64,000 nt of DNA from contig CALMYQ010000122.1 of assembly GCA_937873655.1 (NCBI GenBank), positions 1 to 64,000 of the forward strand, read 5' to 3'. Shown piece by piece: positions 17,354-26,227 of this stretch. Below the pieces are notes generated by a model, which had not been told where the DNA came from, did no database searches, and was given only the letters and a program-made list of their open reading frames with translations. The DNA is from an uncultured Lewinella sp. (lineage in GTDB: Bacteria; Bacteroidota; Bacteroidia; Chitinophagales; Saprospiraceae). A program made the position numbers and the translations under genes. The first letter of the stretch is position 1. Each line of letters starts with the position of its first letter.

Positions 17354-18466
17354 ATGACACCTGAAAATGCCCATTCCGCCGGATTGACAGGCCGCTTGCA
17401 ATCCCTCGACTTTTTCCGCGGGGTAACCATGTTTCTGCTCGTCGCCGAATTCACTGCCCTGTTCGAGCACCTGACCGACCCGGCGCTGAAAGGCACCTGG
17501 CTCTACCAGGCAGCCTTGCAGTTCCATCATCACCCCTGGAACGGGTTGCGGTTCTGGGATCTGATCCAGCCCTTTTTCATGTTCATCGTTGGGGTGGCGA
17601 TCCCGTTTTCCATCGCCAACCGGCGCAAACGCGGGCAAACCGCCGGCCAGATCCGGAACCATGTGTTGCGGCGCTCCCTGCTGTTGCTGCTTCTCGGCTG
17701 GGGTTTGTATTGCCAGGGGCCGGGCCATATTGTGTTCCGCTTTCAGAATGTGCTGGCGCAGTTGTCGGTCACGTATTTGCTGGCCTACCTGATCATGGAA
17801 AAGCCGGCGAGGGTGCAGATCATTTTTTCCCTTATCCTGATCGCGATCACGGAGATCATCTACCGGACCTTCCCGGTGGAGGGATTCAATCACCCCTTCA
17901 CCCCGAATGAAAATTTCGGCAGCTGGCTGGACCTGCAATACGGCGGGGCCGACCTGAACGGATACTGGGTTTCTTTCAATGCCATTCCAACCACGGCGCA
18001 CACCATCTGGGGCGTGCTCGCCGGGCAGCTTTTGATGAGCGAACGCACCGGCGCCCAAAAACTGAGGATCCTGCTGATCGCCGGCGCTATCGGTGTCATT
18101 GCCGGTTATGCGCTCAACCCCGTTACGCCCATTATCAAACGCATCTGCACGTCGTCTTTTGTCCTGGTCAGCGGCGGCTGGGCTCTGTTGGCATTGGCCC
18201 TCTCCTATTGGCTGGTCGATGTAAAAAAATGGAACAGGGGTGTTTTATTCTTTGCCATCGTCGGCATGAATTCCCTGTTCATTTACCTGTTTGCGCATGT
18301 AGGCGGAGCTGACCTGATCCGGGAAATCGTACGCCCGTTTACCACCTCCCTCCTGGGCTGGACCGGCGAGGTCACGACCCTGATCCTGACCAGCCTGGCG
18401 GTCCTGGCTGCGCTGTGGTACCTGTGTTACTGGCTCTATAAAAAGCGGATATTTTTCCGGATTTGA
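17354..18466 (+). CDS. NagX/HGSNAT-like membrane acyltransferase (DUF5009), copy 1
   Basis: Multi-pass inner-membrane protein (370 aa, about ten TM segments) related to heparan-alpha-glucosaminide N-acetyltransferase and bacterial NagX. The hallmark opening is RLQSLDFFRGVTMFLLV, followed by FWDLIQPFFMFIVGVAIPFSIA with the conserved acidic/His region HHHPWNGLRFWD. Family members are thought to acetylate amino sugars across the membrane or handle their precursors. A second, diverged member starts 345 bp downstream on the same strand, so the two look like an old tandem duplication. No sugar-utilisation gene is directly adjacent. Confidence 0.82.
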   Translation: MTPENAHSAGLTGRLQSLDFFRGVTMFLLVAEFTALFEHLTDPALKGTWLYQAALQFHHHPWNGLRFWDLIQPFFMFIVGVAIPFSIANRRKRGQTAGQIRNHVLRRSLLLLLLGWGLYCQGPGHIVFRFQNVLAQLSVTYLLAYLIMEKPARVQIIFSLILIAITEIIYRTFPVEGFNHPFTPNENFGSWLDLQYGGADLNGYWVSFNAIPTTAHTIWGVLAGQLLMSERTGAQKLRILLIAGAIGVIAGYALNPVTPIIKRICTSSFVLVSGGWALLALALSYWLVDVKKWNRGVLFFAIVGMNSLFIYLFAHVGGADLIREIVRPFTTSLLGWTGEVTTLILTSLAVLAALWYLCYWLYKKRIFFRI

Positions 18467-18477
18467 ATAGGGAGGCA

Positions 18478-18710
18478 GACCACTCAGGGCACTCAGGTGG
18501 TGGAATTGGGGGACCACTCAGGGCAATCAGGGCAATCAGGTGGTGGAATTGGCACTATGGATCCGGGACCGTACAGAATTTTGTGTCAACCGGATTTCTG
18601 ACACACGCAGTGTGATGAAAATCAAATCTTTGCTTCTTTTCGTCTTTGCATGAAAACACTGTTTTGAATAGTCTCATGGGGCCTTAGTGATCTGAGTGCC
18701 CTCAGTGGTC
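18478..18710. repeat. Direct and inverted short repeats between NagX-like genes
   Basis: The 345-bp gap 18467-18811 has no gene. It holds two direct copies of GACCACTCAGGGCA...GGTGGTGGAATTGG (18478-18510 and 18512-18551, the second with an extra GGCAATCA unit) and an inverted copy of the first 19 bases at 18692-18710 with one mismatch. The inverted pair could fold a ~230-nt structure. Confidence 0.75.
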
Positions 18711-18811
18711 CAAAACCCTCCTGTGTGACCCAATGTCGGACAGAGCCATCATAAATAACCGTATCACTTTTCAATCATAGTTCGTAAATTACCCCCACAA
18801 AACGAGAAACC

Positions 18812-19915
18812 ATGAAACGCTTCCTTGCATTGGACGTTTTCCGGGGTATGACGATCTGCCTGATGATCATCGTGAACACCTCGGGGGACTGGCAATTCAC
18901 CTTTTCACCGCTCAAGCACGCCAACTGGCACGGATTTACACCGACGGACCTGGTATTCCCCTCCTTCCTGTTTGCGGTAGGGAACGCCTTTGCTTTTGTC
19001 AAGACGCGTTGGGCGGACAAACCGTTATCGGCCGTGATCGGGAAGATCCTCAAACGGACGCTGATCATCTTCCTGCTGGGATATACCCTGTACTGGATCC
19101 CGTTCGTACAGTGGAATGACGCCGGCGGGCTGTCCTTTATTCCGTTCAGCGAAACCCGCATCCTGGGCGTACTCCAACGCATCGCACTCTGTTATTTCAT
19201 CGGCGCCATCCTGGTGTATTACCTCAACAAGCGGCAACTGGTGATCGTATCCGGGCTCATCCTGGTGGGTTACTGGATCGTCATGTCAGCCTTCGGGGAT
19301 TATTCGCTCGAAAATAACGCCGTGCGCACCCTCGACCGCTGGTTGTTCGGCGACAGCCACCTGTATATGGGCGACGGCATTCCCTTCGACCCGGAAGGGC
19401 TGCTCAGCACCTTTCCCGCGGTGGTCAACGTGCTCGGCGGTTACCTGGCAGGCATCTACATCATAGAGGGCAACAAGATCAATTATGAAAAACTGGCCAA
19501 ACTGCTGCTGGCCGGCGCCGGGTTGCTGATCCTTTCCTATTGGTGGAACCTGGGTTTCCCGGTAAACAAAAAACTGTGGACGAGTTCATTCGTCACCCTG
19601 ACGGTCGGCATCGACCTGGTGCTGTTGTCTATCCTGATCTACGCTACGGAATTCGTCAAAAAACCGGTCAACTTCCATTTCTTCGAGATCTTCGGAAAGA
19701 ATCCGCTGTCCATCTATCTCTTGTCGGAGTACCTGGCCATTTTCCTGTTCTTCTTCCGGGTCGGTGACCAATCCCTGTTCCGGTTCATCTACGAAAAGGG
19801 CTTCCAATGGATCGGCCCGTACTGGGGCGCCCTGGCCTTTGCGGTGGCTTTCATGCTGATCTGCTGGCTGGTGGGCTGGTGGATGGACAGGAAGAAGATC
19901 TATATCCGGGTTTGA
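18812..19915 (+). CDS. NagX/HGSNAT-like membrane acyltransferase (DUF5009), copy 2
   Basis: Membrane protein of 367 residues from the same family as the preceding gene, but clearly diverged. It opens KRFLALDVFRGMTICLMIIVNTSGDW and has the characteristic HANWHGFTPTDLVFPSFLFAVG, where the His and Asp match the proposed acetyl-transfer region of HGSNAT. About ten TM segments follow and it ends MDRKKIYIRV, like copy 1 (YKKRIFFRI). This copy is closer to the typical Bacteroidota NagX-like protein. Substrate is unknown. The next gene (folC) is convergent with a 51-bp gap. Confidence 0.86.
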   Translation: MKRFLALDVFRGMTICLMIIVNTSGDWQFTFSPLKHANWHGFTPTDLVFPSFLFAVGNAFAFVKTRWADKPLSAVIGKILKRTLIIFLLGYTLYWIPFVQWNDAGGLSFIPFSETRILGVLQRIALCYFIGAILVYYLNKRQLVIVSGLILVGYWIVMSAFGDYSLENNAVRTLDRWLFGDSHLYMGDGIPFDPEGLLSTFPAVVNVLGGYLAGIYIIEGNKINYEKLAKLLLAGAGLLILSYWWNLGFPVNKKLWTSSFVTLTVGIDLVLLSILIYATEFVKKPVNFHFFEIFGKNPLSIYLLSEYLAIFLFFFRVGDQSLFRFIYEKGFQWIGPYWGALAFAVAFMLICWLVGWWMDRKKIYIRV

Positions 19916-19966
19916 GAGATCGTCGCAGAGCCAGGATACTGCCATTTCGAAACTGACAACTGACAA

Positions 19967-21268
19967 CTAAATCACCTCCGCCACCACAAAAATACTCCCC
20001 CCTACAAAAACCAGATCCTCCGGACCGGCAGCGCGCCTGGCCGCTTTCAACGCATTGCGCACCGAGCTGTACGCCCGGCCGTGCAGTCCGAATTTTTCGG
20101 CATGATCCTTTAGCGCGTTGGCGTCCAACCCGCGCGGGATATCGGCTTTGGCGAAGTAGTAGCGCGCATTTTGAGGGAGTAAAGACAAGGCAACTTCAGG
20201 TCCCTTGTCGTTGACCATGCCGAACACCATGTGCAGGTTGCGGTACGGCAGTCCGGCCAGTCGTTCCATTACCGGTCGGAGGCCGCCTTCGTTGTGGGCG
20301 CTGTCGACCAGGACGGTCGGCGATTCACCGATCACCTGCCAGCGGCCCATGAAGGCGGACAGTTGCCGGACATTTCCCAGGGCGATCCGAAGCTTTTCTT
20401 CATCCTTTTTCAGGAAACCGCTTTGTTCGAGCATTTCCACCGATTGCAGGACAGTTGCCAGGTTTTTGGGCTGGTACGGCCCGTGGAGGTCGCTCCGGAG
20501 CTGGGTGATATACGGCCGGTCATCCCGGAAAACGTCGTAGGTGACATGGGCGATATCCTCGGCGGCTTGCTCCAGGTAATAGTGGGCATCCGCAAAAACA
20601 ATGGGAGAGATCGTTTCGGCGGCTTTGGCCCGGAAAACAGGCGCCGATTCCGGGTGCGTTTCGCCGATGACCACCGGTACGCCTGGTTTGATGATGCCCG
20701 CCTTTTCCCCGGCGATCAGCGGGAGGGTATCGCCCAGGAATTGCTGGTGGTCGTAGCTGATATTGGTGATGATGCTGAGCAGCGGCGTCACGACGTTGGT
20801 GGAATCGAGGCGGCCGCCGAGGCCCGTTTCGATCACGGCCAGGTCCACTTTTTCCTGCGCGAAATAGTCGAAGGCCATGGCCACCGTGATCTCGAAAAAG
20901 CTGGGTTTGATCTCGCCGAAGAGGTGGCGGTATTTTTCCGCAAATCCGATGACGTATTCCCGGCTCACGTACCGGCCGTCGATCTTGATGCGTTCGCGGA
21001 AATCCTTGTAATGCGGCGAGATGTAGAGCCCTGTTTTCAGCCCGTGCGCCGTGCCGATGGCCGCCAGCATATGCGCTGTGGAGCCCTTTCCGTTGGTGCC
21101 CGCGATATGGATGGACGGGTACCGGGCATGCGGTTGGCCGAGCGCCTCCATCAGGGCCAGCGTATTGCTCAGGTCCTTTTTGAACGCCGCCGGCCCGATG
21201 CGCTGGAACATGGGCAACTGCTCGTACAAAAAGCGGATGGTTTCCTGGTATTGCCGGCGAACGGACAT
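19967..21268 (-). CDS. folC: Folylpolyglutamate synthase / dihydrofolate synthase
   Basis: Adds glutamate to dihydropteroate and folates in the cytoplasm (Mur ligase family). The ATP-binding loop IHIAGTNGKGSTAHML and the Mur-type ETGLGGRLDSTNVV and ISYDHQQFLGDTLPLIAGEKAGIIK motifs are intact, as is the C-terminal VDSAHNEGG. The start chosen is the ATG at 21268 (MSVRRQYQETIRFLYEQLP), the normal N-terminus of the family. The open frame runs 43 codons further upstream, but those codons translate a dispersed repeat (SPTSLEASSDERSE) and are not likely to be protein. Expected length about 430 residues; here 433. Confidence 0.93.
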   Translation of the reverse strand: MSVRRQYQETIRFLYEQLPMFQRIGPAAFKKDLSNTLALMEALGQPHARYPSIHIAGTNGKGSTAHMLAAIGTAHGLKTGLYISPHYKDFRERIKIDGRYVSREYVIGFAEKYRHLFGEIKPSFFEITVAMAFDYFAQEKVDLAVIETGLGGRLDSTNVVTPLLSIITNISYDHQQFLGDTLPLIAGEKAGIIKPGVPVVIGETHPESAPVFRAKAAETISPIVFADAHYYLEQAAEDIAHVTYDVFRDDRPYITQLRSDLHGPYQPKNLATVLQSVEMLEQSGFLKKDEEKLRIALGNVRQLSAFMGRWQVIGESPTVLVDSAHNEGGLRPVMERLAGLPYRNLHMVFGMVNDKGPEVALSLLPQNARYYFAKADIPRGLDANALKDHAEKFGLHGRAYSSVRNALKAARRAAGPEDLVFVGGSIFVVAEVI

Positions 21269-21329
21269 GTGCGGTCGTATTTTTATTCGGATGCCGTTGG
21301 TGGGTCGGTGATTACCTGTTTTCTCACTC

Positions 21330-21395
21330 CTCTCGTCCGACGAAGCTTCCAGCGAAGTCGGGCTCATCCTCTCACCCTCTATCTCACCAACAAAC
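21330..21395. repeat. Dispersed intergenic repeat, copy 2 (upstream of folC)
   Basis: Contains TCCGACGAAGCTTCCAGCG and AAGTCGGGCTC plus CCTCTCACCCTCT runs, matching the copy at 29085-29250. It lies in the folC leader and extends the folC frame artificially. Confidence 0.8.
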
Positions 21396-21619
21396 ATGAG
21401 CCCGCAAAGCTACGGGAAATTTGGGTGCTGGGTATTGGCGAAGCAGTAAAAGGGAAATGTAATCTTTCTGGAAGTGGAGTCTGCCGTGGGTTCCGGTGCG
21501 GTGGTATTTAAAAGGACGGTGGGTATTGGGTAAGGCGGTTCAACCGGATAATGTTGAATATAAGAATAGAGGGCCAGACACGGTTGCAGTGAAACACATT
21601 TAAGTTATGGAAAACCTTG

Positions 21620-22036
21620 TCAGGTCGTCAGATTAAGGTTGCCTAATCCAAATTTACGTCGATATGTTCCGGGTGTAAGCCGAGTAGCACGTTTGAACAC
21701 CCGGCTGAAAAAGGCTGTATTATCGTATCCAACCTGATATGCAATTTCTTCGACCGGAATCATAGAGCGTTCTAATAAGCGTCTGGCCTCATCAACACGC
21801 AAATTTTGCACATAAAGAATGGGGGATAGTTCAGTTGCCATGCGAAAACGCCCCCATGAGTTCAACCGGCACATTAAGTAAATAATCTTCGTTGGTTGAG
21901 TATGCCGTCCCATCTCGTTTGCGTTGTTCCTGTCAATCCATTTAATGAAAACTGGTTGGTCAGAGCTCTGTTTTAACAAATTCATTGTCAATAAAGCGCC
22001 GGAAAGCCCGGCACCAATGATAGCTATTGTTCTCAA
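21620..22036 (-). pseudogene. In-frame fusion of FAD/NAD(P)-binding and AraC gene fragments
   Basis: The first ~43 residues (MRTIAIIGAGLSGALLTMNL...) are the Rossmann start of an FAD/NAD(P)-binding protein of the YdhS/PF13454 type. From about residue 66 to the end the sequence is the second half of a GlxA/AraC-type regulator: LSPILYVQNLRVDEARRLLE, then VEEIAYQVGYDNTAFFSRVF and LTPGTYRRKF. About 20 unassignable residues join them. Neither part is complete: the first lacks all of its catalytic body, the second lacks its ligand domain and half of its first HTH. This is best explained by a deletion that joined two genes; expression is unknown. Confidence 0.7.
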
Positions 22037-22271
22037 AATGCTGAATTTTAACTAATTGGACTCTTTGTTAGCAGCGACATCCTCTATTGAAAAAACAAGG
22101 AAAAGCCCGTATTCGTTCAGAAAATTAATGATTTCTATATCGAACTGTATCTTTTAAGATGTATTTATTAGCAAGGATATCTGATCTCCATCCCATTTCA
22201 AGAAGATGGGCATTGCCCCGATTAAATTTTAGCACAAAACGCCTCTTTCACAAAAATTTTCCCTTCAAAAA

Positions 22272-22318
22272 TTTGCGTAGTCAAATAACTACACATATAT
22301 TTGTAGTCAAATGACTAC
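22272..22318 (+). promoter_or_regulatory. Promoter and twin operator of the ArsR-type operon
   Basis: TTTG (22272-22275) and TATATTTG (22296-22303) are separated by 20 bp, a full Bacteroidota promoter. Two near-identical dyads, GTAGTCAAATAACTAC (22277-22292) and GTAGTCAAATGACTAC (22303-22318), lie between -33 and -7 and just after -7, 26 bp centre to centre. The second ends three bases before the ATG at 22322, implying a very short leader. Autoregulation by the encoded ArsR-type repressor is the natural inference. Confidence 0.75.
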
Positions 22319-22321
22319 GCG

Positions 22322-22645
22322 ATGAACCTGAGACGAGACGTATTCCAGGCCATAGCCGACCCCACCAGAAGGACCATCCTCCTCCTGGTCGCCTCCCAGG
22401 CCATGACCGCCGGCGCCATTGCAGCCAACTTCGACACCGCCAGGCCCACCGTTTCCAAACACCTGCAAATTCTCACCGAGTGCGAATTGCTGCACCAGGA
22501 GCAAACCGGCCGGGAAATCTACTACCACCTGAATCCGATGAAAATGAAAGAAATAGCCGACTTTGTCGAGCCCTTCCGGATGTTGTGGGAAGAGCGGTTC
22601 AATAAGCTGGAAAGCATTATGAAGCAATACAAACCGGACAAATAA
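22322..22645 (+). CDS. ArsR family HTH repressor
   Basis: A 107-residue winged-helix regulator. The core reads [20 protein letters not shown], then [22 protein letters not shown] (recognition helix) and [17 protein letters not shown] (wing). There are no metal-binding cysteine pairs, so it is of the non-metal ArsR type that is usually encoded directly before AHSA1/SRPBCC proteins, as here (1-bp gap). Two matching dyads in its promoter are probably its own binding sites. Confidence 0.92.
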   Translation: MNLRRDVFQAIADPTRRTILLLVASQAMTAGAIAANFDTARPTVSKHLQILTECELLHQEQTGREIYYHLNPMKMKEIADFVEPFRMLWEERFNKLESIMKQYKPDK

Positions 22646-22646
22646 C

Positions 22647-23111
22647 ATGGAACAAAAAACAAGGATACACGCCGAGAACAACAAACAGGAACTCCTGATC
22701 ACCCGCGAGTTCGACCTGCCGGTGGAATTGCTGTTCAAAGCCTACGAAGAGCCGGAAATCGTGGAACAATGGATGGGAACCAAAGTGCTGAAACTGGAAA
22801 ACAGACGTCACGGCAGCTGGCAATTTGTAACGACCGATCCCAAGGGGAATCAACACGGCTTCAACGGCACCATCCACGAGTTTGAGCCCGACCGAAGGAT
22901 CACCCGGACCTTTGAAATGGAAAGCGGGTCTTTCGGGGTACAACTTGAGTTCCTGGAATTCGAAGCCCTCACCGACAATACCAGCAAGCTTACCATGCAC
23001 ATCGTATTCCGGTCCGTCGAACTCAGGGACCAATTGCTGAAACTGCCCTTTACTTTCGGCATCAATATGGCGCATAACCGGCTGCAGGAAGTTGTTGCCA
23101 AACTAAAATAA
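22647..23111 (+). CDS. SRPBCC (AHSA1-like) domain protein
   Basis: A 154-residue START-like hydrophobic-pocket protein. It begins LLITREFDLPVELLFKAYEEPEIVEQWMGT, the standard AHSA1/SRPBCC opening, with a later GTIHEFEPDRRITRTFEM strand pair. Such proteins bind small hydrophobic ligands; the ligand is unknown. It follows the ArsR gene with one base between stop and start and is probably co-repressed. Confidence 0.9.
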   Translation: MEQKTRIHAENNKQELLITREFDLPVELLFKAYEEPEIVEQWMGTKVLKLENRRHGSWQFVTTDPKGNQHGFNGTIHEFEPDRRITRTFEMESGSFGVQLEFLEFEALTDNTSKLTMHIVFRSVELRDQLLKLPFTFGINMAHNRLQEVVAKLK

Positions 23112-23186
23112 AGTGAATTAGAGGTTCTTTCCTTTTGGGCACAAAAGAAAGTGACAAGGTCAAAGGCAAGGATAAAAATCAGAAAA

Positions 23187-23228
23187 TCGAGGAATCGAGG
23201 AATCGAGGAACCGAGGAACCGAAGAATC
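23187..23228. repeat. 8-bp microsatellite in a gene-free gap
   Basis: Five tandem 8-bp units (TCGAGGAA three times, then CCGAGGAA and CCGAAGAA) lie in the 348-bp gap 23112-23459. The rest of the gap shows no gene or promoter that I can support. Confidence 0.8.
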
Positions 23229-23459
23229 AACAAAGCGCCGGCCGTGTATTTGGAGAACGCCCGTTGTTGGGAAACTCCGGGACTGTCCGGCACCAATTTA
23301 TCACGAACGCTCCCAGCGAGGGTTCGGCCTTAGCAGATGGGCCGTTAAAAAATTGCCCGTAATGCAGTGGCCGCACGGAATACTGTTTGAGCCCAACCAA
23401 AAATCCAGCGCAAAGACATAAAAATCGTTTCCACACAAACCATTTAAAAGCATAAAAAC

Positions 23460-24017
23460 ATGAATAACAATTTGTCACCCGACCAACGCGAAGAGCTGCT
23501 CAAAGTCCTGAAGACCCGTTTTGAAAAAAACATGAACCGGCATAAAGGGATCGAATGGGCAACCGTACAGGAAAGATTGGAAAAAAACGACGCTAAACTC
23601 CGTTCCCTTTACGAAATGGAACAAACGGAAGGCGAACCCGATGTCGTCGGCCAGGACAAATCCACCGGCGAATACATCTTCTACGATTGCGCGGCGGAAA
23701 GCCCCAAAGGCCGCAGAAGCCTCTGCTATGACCGCGCAGCCCTGAATGCGAGAAAAGAACACAAACCAAAAGACAGCGCCAGGGATATGGCCGCCGCCAT
23801 GGGTATCGAACTGCTAACGGAAGAGCAATACCGGGAGCTGCAACAACTCGGCAAATTCGACCTGAAAACGTCGAGCTGGGTGAAAACGCCCGGGGAGATC
23901 CGAAGACTCGGCGGCGCCGTCTTTTGCGATCGCCGGTATGACACCGTCTTCCTGTACCACAACGGCGCGGATTCCTACTATGCCGCCCGGGGGTTTCGCG
24001 GATGGCTGAAGGTTTGA
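23460..24017 (+). CDS. DUF4256 family protein
   Basis: A 185-residue cytoplasmic protein that matches DUF4256 throughout: LLKVLKTRFEKNMNRHKGIEW near the start, GEPDVVGQDKSTGEYIFYDC, SPKGRRSLCYDRAALN, AAAMGIELLTEEQYRELQQLG and the ending GADSYYAARGFRGWLKV. The family is widespread in Bacteroidota and Firmicutes and has no known activity. Single gene with no functional neighbours. Confidence 0.9.
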   Translation: MNNNLSPDQREELLKVLKTRFEKNMNRHKGIEWATVQERLEKNDAKLRSLYEMEQTEGEPDVVGQDKSTGEYIFYDCAAESPKGRRSLCYDRAALNARKEHKPKDSARDMAAAMGIELLTEEQYRELQQLGKFDLKTSSWVKTPGEIRRLGGAVFCDRRYDTVFLYHNGADSYYAARGFRGWLKV

Positions 24018-24141
24018 GGAGCTAAGATCCCCCAAAATGGCTTATATTGCCATCAAATCAATTTTTGCGGTATTACCATACGGAACAAAGCCGTTTCCAA
24101 AACTTAACGGCCCCTAATGGTTTATCCGTCACCAACCAACT

Positions 24142-26118
24142 ATGACTTCCATCCGAACCATATTCACCCTGATCCTCTACATTTGTACAGCAACCGCTGC
24201 ATTCGCCCAGAACCGGATCCAGGTAACCTCTCCCGATCAAAGGATCCGGTTTGAACTGAACCTTGCCGGCGGATCTCCGGAGTATTCCATTGCATTCGGG
24301 GATCACACCCTGATCGAACATTCCCCCCTGAGCCTTGAATTTGCCGACGGGTTGTTCGAAATGAATTTAAAAATCAACCGGCCGTCATCCCTCATTTTAC
24401 GCGATACCTATCAGCTGGTCGTCGGGAAGGCCGGAACGGTGGTGAGTCGCTGCAACGAAACCGTCATTCCGCTGGAAGAAAAAGTTGCCCCTTTCCGGAA
24501 AATCGACCTGGTAGTTCGCGCCTTCAATGACGGCCTGGCTTTTCGGTATGAATTTCCCAAACCGGCGGACAAATCGACCTTTGCGCTGTACGAGGAAGGC
24601 ACGGCCTTCAACATCGCCGGCAATCCGAAAGTGCTGACGCTTTTTTTGCCGTCCTACCAGACCTCTCACGAAGGGCTTTATACCCATGCCGATTACCGGG
24701 ACCTGGAGGAAAAACGCCTCATGGACATGCCCACTCTTTTTGAATACCCCGATCATATTTTTATGGCGATCACAGAAGCCGCCGTACGCGATTACGCAGG
24801 CATGTATTTGTGGAAAGAGGGGCCGATGCTCCACAGCAAACTGTCGCCCAAATTGGGGCAGGACCGGATCAAGGTCGAGGCCGCCTTACCCCACCGTTCC
24901 CCCTGGCGGGTTTTCATGATCAGCGACCGCGTGGGCGCCCTGATCGAATCCAATATCCTGACCAACCTGAACGAACCCTGCAAAATATCCGACACTTCCT
25001 GGATCAAACCGGGGAAAACCACCTTCACCTGGTGGAACGGGAACATGGTGCCGGACACCACCTTCTCACCGGGCAACAACTTCCTGACCAACCAGTATTA
25101 CATCGATTTTGCAGCGGCCAACAACCTGCAATACCACGCCATTTACGGCTACGCCGAGCAGCCCTGGTACGTGGACGACGGCTTTGACTTCGGTACACCC
25201 GGAGAGCATGTGGATATCACCCGGTCCATCAAGCCGCTCGATATGCGCGCCATCTGCGATTACGGCAAAAGCGTGGGCGTCGGCATTTACGTCTGGGTCA
25301 ACTGGAAGGCGCTGTACGCAAAACTGGACGACGCTTTGGCCCAATTCGAAGACTGGGGCCTGGCCGGCGTTATGGTGGATTTCATGGACCGCGACGACCA
25401 GGAAATGATCAACATCCAGGAAGAGATCCTGATGAAGGCAGCCCATCACCACTTGTTCGTTCAGTTCCACGGCGCCTGCAAACCGACGGGGTTGCACCGG
25501 ACCTATCCCAACGAGTTCACGCGCGAAGGCACCCTCAATTACGAAGTATACAAATGGGACAATACCGTCAACGCCGACCACGATATCAGCATGCCGTTCA
25601 CCCGTGTTTTAGCCGGCCCGACGGATTATCACCTGGGCGGTTTCCGGGCCTTGCCGCGCCGGGAATTCAAGGTGCATTTCACCCACCCCTATGTCACCAG
25701 CACCCGTTGCCACATGCTGGCCATGTACGTGGTACTGGAGAGCTACCTTGCCATGGTATGCGACGTCCCGACCGCCTATGTCGGTCAACCGGGTTTTGAT
25801 TTCCTGAAGGCCGTCCCGACGACCTGGGACGAGACGAAAGTGCCGCTCGCCTCGATCAACGAATATGTAACCGTCGCCCGGAAAAAAGACGGCGCCTGGT
25901 TCGTCGGCGCCCTGAACAACCATCAGGCCCGGACCCTGAAATTGCCCCTCGATTTTCTGGCCAAGGGAAGTTATACGGCAGAGATCTACCTCGACGCCGA
26001 AGATGCCGATAAAAACCCTAACCACCTGACTACGGAAGAGCGAACGGTAACCGATCAGGATACTATAGAATTACCGTTGGCTGCAGATGGCGGAGCCGTG
26101 ATCCGCATCAGGAACTAG
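24142..26118 (+). CDS. Glycoside hydrolase family 97
   Basis: Secreted GH97 alpha-glycosidase of 658 residues with a signal peptide (cleavage after AAFAQ). Order of domains: N-terminal beta-super-sandwich, catalytic (beta/alpha)8 barrel from about residue 300, C-terminal beta domain. Motifs include WYVDDGFDFGTPGEHVDI, VGIYVWVNWKAL, MVDFMDRDDQE and HGACKPTGLHRTYPNEFTREG. Asp413 in VDFMDRDD sits where the retaining GH97 subgroup (alpha-galactosidase type) has its nucleophile, so I favour a retaining enzyme over a SusB-type inverting glucosidase; this is inference. It is not next to SusC/SusD genes, unusual for GH97. Confidence 0.92.
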   Translation: MTSIRTIFTLILYICTATAAFAQNRIQVTSPDQRIRFELNLAGGSPEYSIAFGDHTLIEHSPLSLEFADGLFEMNLKINRPSSLILRDTYQLVVGKAGTVVSRCNETVIPLEEKVAPFRKIDLVVRAFNDGLAFRYEFPKPADKSTFALYEEGTAFNIAGNPKVLTLFLPSYQTSHEGLYTHADYRDLEEKRLMDMPTLFEYPDHIFMAITEAAVRDYAGMYLWKEGPMLHSKLSPKLGQDRIKVEAALPHRSPWRVFMISDRVGALIESNILTNLNEPCKISDTSWIKPGKTTFTWWNGNMVPDTTFSPGNNFLTNQYYIDFAAANNLQYHAIYGYAEQPWYVDDGFDFGTPGEHVDITRSIKPLDMRAICDYGKSVGVGIYVWVNWKALYAKLDDALAQFEDWGLAGVMVDFMDRDDQEMINIQEEILMKAAHHHLFVQFHGACKPTGLHRTYPNEFTREGTLNYEVYKWDNTVNADHDISMPFTRVLAGPTDYHLGGFRALPRREFKVHFTHPYVTSTRCHMLAMYVVLESYLAMVCDVPTAYVGQPGFDFLKAVPTTWDETKVPLASINEYVTVARKKDGAWFVGALNNHQARTLKLPLDFLAKGSYTAEIYLDAEDADKNPNHLTTEERTVTDQDTIELPLAADGGAVIRIRN

Positions 26119-26145
26119 TGGCGCGTAAGATTGCTGTCTTTCAAT

Positions 26146-26175
26146 TTTCATAAAACCACCGAATTGGGTATATTG
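26146..26175 (+). promoter_or_regulatory. Possible promoter of the lipoprotein gene
   Basis: TTTC (26146-26149), a 19-bp spacer and TATATTG (26169-26175) resemble the local promoter layout; the start codon is 53 bp downstream. The -7 box lacks one T of TAnnTTTG. Confidence 0.35.
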
Positions 26176-26227
26176 CCAGATCGGATCAAGACTGACTTCT
26201 CATTTTTCCTCATTTGAAATTAAACCG

